DNA of 64,000 nt from Rhabditoides inermis. Lineage: Eukaryota > Nematoda > Chromadorea > Rhabditida > Rhabditidae. Positions 11,973 to 23,800 of this stretch are shown piece after piece. The stretch covers positions 362,001 to 426,000 of the forward strand of contig CAWZYM010000423.1 in NCBI GenBank assembly GCA_963966185.1, in the 5' to 3' direction. A program made the position numbers and the translations under genes. Each line of letters opens with the position of its first letter. Position 1 is the first letter of the stretch. Under the pieces are notes generated by a model. That model had not been told where the DNA came from, searched no databases, and saw nothing but the letters and a program-made list of their open reading frames with translations.

Positions 11973-12795
11973 CACCCACCAATGGCGCTGCTATCCGCGT
12001 AGACACTTCCTCCAGGCAGTTTCTCCCCGGATACAGTAGGCAGACCAGACAGCCACTCCTTCAACTCGGATAGACGCTCCTGCAAGCGAGACGATGTGAC
12101 ACACTGTTTGACCGACTGTCTGTCACTTAATACCGTGACCGTGTGACAGACACAACGTATCATTGTATTCACTTCCAGTATCAAAGACAGATAATCAAAA
12201 ATCAAATCAAATGTTTATTCGGAATCGCAAATATGATTATGATACGTACAAAACGAAATCACTCATAAGAACTTAAGATGGTATTATAGATTTTTTGCGC
12301 CGAATGGAAGGTGCAGGTTCACTAATCGGGCTCTTGCATTTCCATCCATAGAGGGCCTTCGTCTTGCGGACCATACCATTGAACCAATATTGACGTAGAT
12401 GTTGATAATCGATCGATATCCATCGATAATCCAAAAGCGCGGCAACTCCAGTAACAAACTGACTGCTAGGAACGATATCCACTCCACATAGTGCCAATAG
12501 TGATCCAATCCTCGAGCTAGCGTTGCTGACTTCCATATTGGGCTACTCCGCGCGGGCCCAGCGTTTCTCACGGAAGATTCCAGAACAAACGGCGGCGACG
12601 ACCGGTGGTGCGAGAAATGCATCCAACCGGCCGCCGTGACGAAAAGAAATGGAATGGAAAGACAGATGTGACAGGTTATATCAATGGAGAAGTCAGACAC
12701 AAATATATGTTTCACCGTGTCCGCCACACAAATTGTCAACCGATAGAAAAGTAATAGAATCTTGCCACGAGGTTAACCTATAATCCAAGCCACAA

Positions 12796-12828
<33 letters not shown>

Positions 12829-15800
12829 CACCTTCATCTTCTTGGGATTGGGCCATATCTCGCACGCGTAGTACACGTCTTCGCCGCTGTTGGCCCGGTC
12901 AAAGTAGTTGAACAGCTCGCGGAATCTGGAGAGAATAAGATCATAGAACATTTGAAACTGATTCCAGTTACAACCCATCACCCTCGTTGTTTGCGATTTC
13001 AATCAACCATTTGACCGATTGGAATCAATTGATCTGACTTCCCTCCTTCCCCCCCCCCCACTCACTTGTTGTTGTATTCCGTGATGAGCTGCACACACAG
13101 CATACTGTACTCCCAGTACCCGTCCGGCATACGGCGAGTGTAATCCGCCACCTAGACATTATTTATAATAGCCACACGATCATAAACAAATAAAAAAAAC
13201 TATCTTATAACACCCAAATTTAACAAATTCAACATCCACTTCCCTTCTCCCTTCCACCCAACTTCTCTCAAACTTTGAGTACATGTCTGTCTGACACTTC
13301 CCTGCCCACACATCTCCTCTCACCCCTCACCTCCAGGTTCATATTGACCTTTCTAATGTCTTCCTCTTTTCCCTTTCTTCCACCCCTCCCCCCCTCACCT
13401 CCAGATTCCTCTTTGTGAGTTTGAGTGCGAGTCCGACGTTGATCGACTCGAGGTACGAGGGCACGGCGTTCGTCCGCTCCTTATCAGACAGGAACATCGA
13501 GCCAGTGATGCGAGAGATCAGCTTGCGACCGACTGCAACGCATACTAATACCAATGCAATCCCCTAACCACCACGGAATCTGCAAACTGCAACCTTCTGA
13601 TCGCTTACCTACTCCACAAATCAAATCAAAATCAAAAATTTTATCCAGGATCTCTATACACATTCCAATGGTTTGGTTCGCTATGGAGCTGGTCCCGTGA
13701 GCATAATCCGCTTCCATTCGTCGCAGTCGTCTCTTCTTGCTAGTCTCGTCCAGGTCTCCCCGCTCAGTCCTTGTCGCTCCATCATCTCCTCCAAGTCGTC
13801 GCTCCACTTCACGTACGGCGCTCCCACTCTCCTCTTCTGTCCAAACGGTCTCCATTCAGTTACTCGGCGCGACCATCGGTTGTTGAAGTTGGCCACCTTC
13901 CTCGCCCAGCTCGCCTTCCTCCTCCAAGCAATCTCCATCACGTCCTTCATTCCCGTCAGTCCTCGTACAGTCGTATTCCTCATCCTGTCGCGCAGGCTCA
14001 CATTCAACATCGCTCGCTCCATTCTTCGCTGCATCCGCCGCAGTCCCTCCTTCTGTTCCTCTGTCAACGCCCACGCCTCGCTTCCGTAGAGGACTCCCGG
14101 CAGTACGCACGTATACATCACTGCTAGTTTTCTCTTCATCGGCGCTCTCCTATGCGTCAGAAACCGTCGATGCTTGTTGAAGGCTCCCCATGCGCAGCCC
14201 ATTCGTCTCCCCACTTCTGTCACGTCCTTGTCCTTGCTTATATCGACTCCCAGGTACTTGAACGACCTGACCGTCTCCAGTGGCACTCCTCGAAGGGTGA
14301 TCGTTCGGTTGGATCCTAGCGTTAGCACCTTTGTCTTCTTATGGCTGATCCGCAGCCCGTATTGTTCACTTTCTCCACTCAGCTCGTTCAACATTGTCTG
14401 TGCTGTCTCCTTACTCCGCGCACATAGCACCACATCATCTGCATACCGTAGATGATTTAGGTACTCTCCATCAATCTTCACTCCTTTGTCCTCCCAATTC
14501 ATCTTCCTCAAAATTTGTTCAAGAACTGCATTAAACAAGCACGGACTGAGAACGCAGCCCTGCCTCACTCCTCTCTTCACATTCACTTCGGCTCGCCCAG
14601 AGTTGACCTTGATTTCGTTCTTCGCATTCGAGTACACCTCTTCTAGTAGATTAATGACGTATCCTGGCACTCCTTGTCGATGGATCGTATTCCAGAGGCC
14701 ATTCCAAATCACACTATCGTAGGCTTTCTCAAAATCCAAGAAGATGAGAACGAGGTCGTACTTGTAGGTGTAGCACTTCCAGATCAGCTCCTTGAGAGTG
14801 TGTACGTGCTCTATCGTCGAGTAGTTCTTTCTGAATCCCGCCTGCTCCTTTCCTTGTTCTGCATCCAGTATCGGCTCCATTCTCCCCAGTAGCACCCGCG
14901 TCAGCAGCTTATACAGCGACGGCAGCACGGCGATAGGTCGGAAGTTGGAGAGGTCGCTCAGATCCCCGCTTTTCGGGATCAGAGTAGTAATAGAATCGGC
15001 AAACATCGGCGGTGGCCGCCCTTCCTCCAGGATCTTATTGAAGAGGCGCACGATCGAATCTAGCACTTGGTCTCCGGCGGCCTGCAGCATCATGGTCGAT
15101 ATCCGATCGATACCAGGGGCAGTTCGTCTTCTCATTCTGGCAAGGTGGTGTCGCACTTCAGAGTGTAGAACAAGTGGCGGTGGCTCCGCAGGCGGCCTCG
15201 GCTCCAGCGCCACCGAGGTCGGGTTGGTGAAGAGCAGCGTGAAGTACTCGCTGATTCGAGCCTCGAGTTCTTGTTGCGTGCGTGTAAGACTGCCGTCGTT
15301 ATTTTTGATCTTCCACATGACCGGAGCAAGTACCGGTTCGAATATCTGCTTGGCGGAGAGTGTCTTCTTGTAGAGCAGGAACTGCTTCTTGTCGATGTCG
15401 TTCTGCAGGGACAGCCTCAGTGCCTTGTTGGTGATGACCAAATCGAGTCGGGAACGCGCGTCTGCTCGGCCGAGGAGTTCTCTTCTTTCATTGAACAGCT
15501 CCATTGTCCTTGGCGATCGCCAGTCCTCCTTAGGCTCCAGTCTCGTCGCCACCTTATGCGCCCTCTCCAGCGTCTTCTGTAGTTCGTCGTACATATCTCC
15601 AGCGGTTCCGTTCATATTTGCATCTAGGCTTGTCTCCACTCCAGTTCTATATATCGACCAGTCCGTCTTCCTGTTCATCTTCGTTTTGATGGCCGTGTCT
15701 CGGAACGCATTGAGTCGTATCGTCATTCTTATTGCTCGGTGGTCAGACATGGCGGCGAACTTGTTGATTGTCACCACGTTTTTGATGTATCTCGTTGACC

Positions 15801-18800
15801 GCACGAAGAACAGATCGTACTCTTTGAATCCTCCTGATGGGCATCTCCACGTCCACTTCCTTCCGGCTCGATGTTTGAAGAAGCTATTGGCAAGCTTCCA
15901 CCCATTTGAATTGCAATAGTCGAGCAGCATTTCTCCCCTTTCATTTCTCTCCCCGTAGCCGAAGTGTCCGATGGCGGCGTCGTCAGGGTGCAGTCTCTTG
16001 CCAAGCTGGCCGTTGAAGTCTCCAGTCCAGATAGTGCACGTCTTCATCTTCTTGTAGCGTGGATCGAGTCGTCGGGTCTCGCAGGTGCGAGTTGAGATTC
16101 GCCGCACGTCGTCCAGTATCTTGTTGTAGTCTCCACACTCCACCAATTCCATGGCACGCGCAAGGCTGTTTCTCGCCCTCCCCCTCACCTCCGCACCGCC
16201 TTCCATGTCACCTATTCACTGTTCCACCTCCCTCCCCCCCCTCACCTCCGCACCGCCTGCTCGCCTCATGTGCCCCCATCCACGGCAGTGCGTAGCTGGA
16301 CAGCTGTTGGCGGAACGCGCGAAGCTCCGGCTGGGAGGAGATGGCTACCTGCACAGTCGCGCGGGCTGCAACACACATGTAACGTATCATCTCTTCCCTA
16401 GTAATTGGCTCATACTATAAAAAAGTGCTTTCCCCTACTCGCATCTTCCCACGTGAGCCTTTCACCATTCCAGAGTTTCATATCCTTCTCCTTCTCCCCA
16501 TATCCACTCACTTCCCTTGTCGTCCGTCTTGATGTCTTGGACGAGTGCCGGGTGGCCGAAGCCGTCCCACGTGTGCTCCATCACAAACACCTGCAACAAG
16601 TATACTGTATCACACAAGTATACTGTATCACACAAGTATACTGTATGACATACGCAGTGTTTACGTTTACAACAACATACTAAACCATCTTAATTCTTCT
16701 TTCTACAAAACGCCAAAGACAAAAGTTAAAGAAAACGCAAGTAAACATATTCAAAACCCAACAACTACATGTTTCATCCATAAATTGAAGTTCTCTCCGT
16801 AACCTACTCAATAATTCAAGGCAGGTCTGAAATAGAAATACAAAAAGTACACAAAAACGATGTCCACTGGACATACCACCGTAATCCGTTCAACCTCTGA
16901 TTGTATAACTATAATAAAGAACCCCTCACCTTGCAGTTGATGGGATAGGCCTGTTCGACCGTCAGCTCGTCCATGCGTCGGCCTTGCTCGATCGAGACAC
17001 CCTGAAAAACGCAGATAATCAATGAGCTAAGTTTGTTTATCAGCAAATTCAAGTTATACAATCGTTCTAAATCACAAGTTGCTATCGCGGCGGTAGCGCA
17101 TCGCGGTGGTAGCGCATCGCGGCGGTAGCGCATCGCGGTGGTAGCGCATCGCGGTGGTAGCGCATCGCGGTGGTAGCGCATCGCGGTGGTAGCGCATCGC
17201 GGTGGTAGCGCATCGCGGTGGTAGCGCATCGCGGCGGTAGCGCATCGCGGTGGTAGCGCATCGCGGTGGTAGCGCATCGCGGTGGTAGCGCATCGCGGTG
17301 GTAGCGCATCGCGGTGGTAGCGCATCGCGGTGGTAGCGCATCGCGGCGGTAGCGCATCGCGGTGGTAGCGCATCGCGGCGGTAGCGCATCGCGGTGGTAG
17401 CGCATCGCGGTGGTAGCGCATCGCGGTGGTAGCGCATCGCGGTGGTAGCGCATCGCGGTGGTAGCGCATCGCGGCGGTAGCGCATCGCGGTGGTAGCGCA
17501 TCGCGGCGGTAGCGCATCGCGGTGGTAGCGCATCGCGGCGGTAGCGCATCGCGGTGGTAGCGCAGTGGATGTGTGCGCGGCTCTCAATCGAAAGGTGGGT
17601 TCGATGCCGCCCGTGGGCCGAAAGAAGTTCCGCTACCGTGGTGGGTTGGCGACCACCCTGACACGTTGTCAGCCGATAGCCAGAAGACACATCGTCATCG
17701 TGGATTCTCATTGCTGGTTTACTGGAACCATTCTACTGCAACTTCTACCCGTTCATTGTCATTGTTCACAGGAATTTCATGTGTGGCGCATCACTTGTGT
17801 TGTAATAAATTTATTTATTTCCCATGTTTGTTTATGACCAGCTGTGACTTTTAACTTTCAAAAAAAATGATTCGAAATATCTAAATCAATGAGCTATTGA
17901 TTAATCCTAAACCAGCAGGTCTCACATTAAACGCACATAAAATCTCATGAAAATACACTTCTCCATTCACTCAATGTAACAGAAAAGACAATGAACTCAT
18001 CAATTTGCATACCACCGACAACCAATGTGCACTACATTCATTCAGTCAAAAAAGGAGATTCATCTGACAATCATTTTATTCCGCTTTTCCTCAACGTACC
18101 CCCTCCCTCCCTCTCCTCTCTCCCTCCCTCTTTCTCCCTCCCCGTCTCTCTTTCTCCCTCCCCCTCTCCCTCCCTCCCTCCACCCACCCTGACTAGGAGA
18201 TCTAGCAGCACCGGCACCGCCTGCTCCTCGCCCGCCCACTGCTTGCACGGCTTCAACACTCCATCCACCACCTGCAATACAACATTTGTAACAACTGATG
18301 AAAACGGTCATATATTTTCGAAACTGCTTTCGAAACGCGACCAAGCAATGTGCTAAGACCTATCTAATACCTAAATTACGTTTCTATTCATTGACTCTCA
18401 CTGCGCGGACATGACAATCACAATCACAACATTGTGAAGGGAAGAATACAGTACCTCAATAACACAATGTTGGTTGGCTAAGGAGTCACCTCCCTACACA
18501 CCTCATACGTGACTCCGAGTAGTCGTCGCACCCATACGAGCACGCGGGAAGAGGCCGAGATGGCGTAGCGAGAGAGCTGCCTGCAAGGGAGAAGGGAGGA
18601 TGGAGGTGGAGATCATAACATTCAGAACTATGAGGAAAGCTTTCTGAAAGGGACCAAAAGAGTGTGAAGCGAGTATCATAAAAGTAAAACAGTCGAAACT
18701 GAATGGAAAGTTGACTGTAAGGGAGAACCAATCTGAGATGCAGAATGGAGCGATGGAGATTTCGTATCATAGATAATAGGTAGAGGTGGAGTAGCATTCA

Positions 18801-19089
18801 GTCATACCATTTCCAAAGACAAAATACGTTTCTTACTAGAAACTAGAACCAATGTTAAGACGAAATCCTTAATACCGCGAGAATCGGATCAGCTTCAGAG
18901 CAAAACTTCCAAAAACATTTGCCCATGAACAATACGCGCCACCCAGTGCCTACCCACCCACACCATTTCGATCACATAATCACAATAGCTCCGAAACCTC
19001 ACTCACTTATCCTTGGCGTCGATAAACGTCTTGTTGAACACGTCGCGCTCATCGTCATCCAGCGGCACACACTCCACCTCAACAGGGGA

Positions 19090-19125
<36 letters not shown>

Positions 19126-19912
19126 CCCTCTCTCTCTCTCTCTCTTTCTCCTCTCTCTCTCTCTCCCCCCCTCTCTCTCTCTCTCTCTCCCCCCCCCCCT
19201 CTCTCTCTCTCTCCCTCTCTCTCTCCCTCCCTCCCTCTCCCTCCCTCCCTCCCTCTCCCCTCTCTCTCTCCCTCCCTCTCTCTCCCTCCACTCACCCCTC
19301 CGTCGCCCCTCCTCTGCCACTTGTACTCCTTGTTCCACATCTCGTGTACCCGTGCCTGCTTGAGGATCGGCCAGTCCACGCACGCCTCCTCCCCCAGGAT
19401 ATCCGCTGCCACGTCGTACAGCTCCTGCGGGACATACATGCTTTTTACACCATACATTTGCCACACACCGACCTATACAAGATGAGTAGAGCACATCTCC
19501 CAACTCTCTATACTCTCCTTTTCCTCCTCTCCCTCCTCCCTCTCACCTTCCTGTACTCGGTCCTCTCCCCGATCGTCAGCTGCATCGACGGCTTGCGACT
19601 GTTCATGTGGAACACCTTCACGCCCACTTCCTGAAATCAGCGAAACATAGATACAGTATGCCTTACAGTACTCGAGAGAACTGTATTCCTACTGACACTA
19701 GCACTACTCAACCGCCACTTTTGCACTGCTACAATTCTAGGTTTCTAGGATGGTCACTTCCTTCTACAGTATCCCCACATCTACAGTACCCCTCACCCCT
19801 CCTACCGTACCTTCATCTCGGCCGTGTACGGTAGATGTTTCATGGTGGGGAAGCCGGGGAAGAACACATCGAGCTTCACGTTCGGCAGCAGACCGTGCAC
19901 CACCTGCACGGA

Positions 19913-19960
<48 letters not shown>

Positions 19961-20796
19961 TCTCTCTCCCTCTCTCCCTCTCTCTCTCTCTCCCTCTCTT
20001 TCTCTCTTTCTCTCTCTCTCCCCCCACCCACCTGCTCCTTCTTCAGTCGGAACTCGTTCATGTCGACAAAGTCGACTCTGCAATCCAGTAATCACCATGT
20101 CTATGCCGTCTAACAACCCCCTCCCCCACCCATATCTCCTCTCCCTTCTCCATTCCCCCACCTGGCCCACTGTCCCTCCTGCTTCGTCTCGTCCCTCGTC
20201 ACCAGAACGTGCGGCCCGTGCGAGTTGCGCGCGCGCTCGTCCGCCGACAGACGCGGCTCCTTCAAACGAGAGGTGTACGGGATAATAACACGAGGTTGAC
20301 ATAATCAATAATGATATGAGATTAATAAATTCGACGCTTCCTTCGTGGCGAGGTACAAACTTGGCACCAGTTTCCAATGGGAATTTAGATACAAGCTTGG
20401 TCTCGCCACGGACCTATAGACTTCTGTAGAAATCGTTTTGTGGGACATCAGCTGGTCATTTCATTTTTTTTCATTGAGTACTCCTCTCCTTTAATAATAT
20501 ATATTAGTATGATTATGATTATTACTGATCATAATTGATATATTGTATAATAATAGACAACGCTCATTCCTGTCAACCTCTATCAAAAAGAACATCGTGA
20601 ATACGTATCACTCAAAGCCCTTCAAAGACTGCACATGTCTAAAAGCAATGTGATCTCTCACTCTATTTGTGTTTCAATCACCCCTCACCTTCTCGGCAAT
20701 CGCTTCCAGCAGTCTCTTCTCGTCAATGAACGGGATCAGAACGACCGCCTCCCACTCGGCCTGAAATCGAGACATGCAAACTGGACACTGGACAAC

Positions 20797-20841
<45 letters not shown>

Positions 20842-23800
20842 CGACAAACAAACAAACAACCCACCTTCTTGCCGTTGAGGTCCGTCTCAAAGTCGGTGGG
20901 ATAAAAGTCGGCAATCGGTGAATCCGCATTGCACATCAGCTCCTAATATGTTTTTTTTTTAATTAAACGCTATCATAGAGTCATTACATCGAGAAAATTA
21001 ACCTCCACACTAATAACCGACGAAGCATACATTTCACAGAGTGAAAAGCTATTTCAACCACATCCACGAGTGATCTTCTCTACCCAAATACAACGCAAAA
21101 TTAAGTAGATGAAACATCTCACTCACTTCAACAGCAATAGAAACCAATAGTACGCAAGAATTAAACACATTGAAATAATGAACAACTTGAACAACCATCG
21201 AAACTTATTTTCGACAAGAATAAATACAAGTCCGATTCAAATCAAATTCAATTCATAGATCTACATAGTACTCTACTGGCAGCCCCTCCAATGTCATTGT
21301 TCACAGGCATTTTCATGTGTGGAACATCCTTGTGGTGTAATAACTTTAATATAATCTCCCATGACCATCCACTCACTCTCATTGGCAGGGGCAGGGCCTC
21401 GGCACTCGCCGCGGGAAGGACTGCCAGCAGCTGCTCGAACGGGCGGAACGGACGGCCTGCGAGCATCTCTCTATTCCTCCCTCCCTCCCTCTCTCTCTCT
21501 CTATCTCTCTCTCTCGCAAATCTATCACGAATAAACATACATATCTTCTACTATTGGATATTCGTTCCTCTCCCTCCTCCTCTCCCCACCACTCACCCAG
21601 CTCGAAGTCGAGCGTCATTCCATGGAAGTCAACGACATCCGAGATGTAGGGCGCGTAGTGGTGCGGGTAATACCTCAAATGTTATCTTTAGGTGTAGGGA
21701 CAGCAGATTGATTACAACCCATGTCACTCTCTAAACCATCCCACTCAGAAACATACAAACCGGGTGATACGTGAAAGTAATCAAACAATGAATCGAAGAA
21801 CAACAAAAATGCAAGTACCGTAACTCCGCAACAAAACATGCGTACCAGTTCCAGCTGATAACGAAACCTTATTATATAGAACCTTAAAACCTAGTACCAT
21901 AATAACAACATTTTATCATATAGATATCGTACCAGTTCCAGCTGACGCATCCGTTGTAGTAGTAGTGGAGGTTCCACTGGATGCCGCGCACATAGCCCTC
22001 CGCCTGCTCCTTCAACTGCGCGCGGGAGATGTTGCCGTAGCGCAGCTTCTCCTAGAATGGCATTTGTGTATATTACTGTAGTGGAGCTTTTTCTACAAGT
22101 CGAACTTCATTCGTCTCAACACACAATAAATACGATTCACTGGCTTAATGAAACGCAATTGCAACATTTGAGATTAATCGATGTACAGTATTATAGCAAT
22201 AGCAAGTACCTTATAGTACTCCCTCTTGTGTCGTTTGAACGCGTTGCCCACCGAGCGAGACCAGCAGTTCTGAAAAGGGGATACGGTACAGTGAAGCCCT
22301 CAGAACCCAGACTACAGTAACCTGTACATCTACCGTACCCGGCACTCACGTCGACATTGTTCTCAAACTCCTTGTCGCTCATCTCCTTGAATTGCATCAA
22401 CGCTAGAGACTCGCTGAACTCGTCCATCGCAGGGTCAAAGTCTGGAAGCGATCAATCTCTCTTCCCCGCTGTCTTCCTTGTCTTCCATTTTCTCTCTCTC
22501 TCTCTCTCTCCCTCTCTCTCCACCCACTCTCCGCAAGTGCATCGGCCGCGGACATCATTCCCCCATCCAAATCTTCTCCGTCCTCCTCCTCGCTGCTCCC
22601 TCTCCTCCACTTCTCCCCCTTCTCCTCCTTCTCCCCCTCATCCTCAGAATCAGACGACACAAACGCCGCGTCCGCGTCAGAAGTGCTGGAAAATAGACTT
22701 ATTTCGTTTCACGATCGCGTAATAAACAAACGATCAGAAATCACAGCAATGATTTGGTTCAACGACAAACCAGAGACAAGGTAGCAAACTCGACTCACTC
22801 GGTGGTGCTCTTCCCTCCCTCCTTGCCCTCCTCCTCCTCGTCGCTCTCGCTCATATCGGGATCCGAGAAGCGGACCAGCTCCTCCTGCAAATAACGGCTT
22901 TATCATACATTCTTTTTTATCGATAGCAAAAACCCATAAAGCAGAATAGAAGCGATCAGATCGTGAATCATGGAACTTGTAACATCAGGTATCGTATAAC
23001 ATGATGTGCTGTATCGTTGTCCATACATCTCCAATGCATATCTCACCTCAGCTCCGGGCGCGCCGGCTCCGCTCTGCTCCCGCTTGCTAGCCAGGTACTC
23101 TTCGTCCTCCATTTTCTGGAATTTTCTCTCTTCCCCACCCTCTCTCTCTTCCCCCTCTCCTCTCCCCTTCTCTATCCCTCTCTCCCCCCTCCCCCTCCCT
23201 CTCTCCCCTCCCACCTGCAGGAAGCAGTGTCTGTCGTTCCTGGCCAGTTCAGCGAGGAACTTCTGGAAGCGCGGCAGCACCAGCGTGCCCGACTCGTTCA
23301 TGTAGCCTGCATGGAAGGATAGTGAGTTCACAAGACGTTACACGGCATTACACGCACTACAATGCTTCTGACATTTAGCAAATTGTGAAGCGTATTATTA
23401 TTCGCATCACAACTTCTCATCGCACTGACACTGGCATATGTTCGTACTACCCTAGCCCAAACTACCCGCTACACCATTCCGTACCACACCTCACTCTCGC
23501 TTATCACCTCGTCATCCTACTATTCCTCCCTCTCCCACTCGCCGTCTCTACATGAAACACTGTTCATTCCTCCCTAGTCTCGCGAAAACTCCCACCCACA
23601 ACTCACAACTACAAAACATCACGCATTCCTACCCTCTCTCCCTCCAACCCACCGTCTTCTCCAGTCTTGGCAACTCTCTCTCTCTCTCTCTCTCTCCTCT
23701 CCCTCCCCCTTCCCCACCGTCCAGACTGGGCAGCACCCGCTTGTACGTGTCGTAGAGCAGCGGGAGTGCGTCGTCGTGTATGTGCACGTTCGGCAGATGG

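Noticed and set aside
13618..16206. Target-site duplication for the LINE
   Set aside because: The only duplication at the 5' side (AGGCGGTGCGGAGGTGAGGG) has no partner at the 3' side, so it is an exon-edge copy rather than a clear target-site duplication.
17084..17563. A CRISPR-like array
   Set aside because: The units are contiguous with no spacers, and the setting is a eukaryotic intron.
17072..17711. Long repetitive open frames on the minus strand over the 16-bp minisatellite
   Set aside because: They cycle through all three frames of a 16-bp unit and exist in every frame, so they are composition artefacts.
18919..20377. Several Ser/Leu and Arg/Glu-rich frames on both strands
   Set aside because: They read through CT/GA microsatellites in XRN1 introns; the real exons lie beside them in a different frame or with splice sites.
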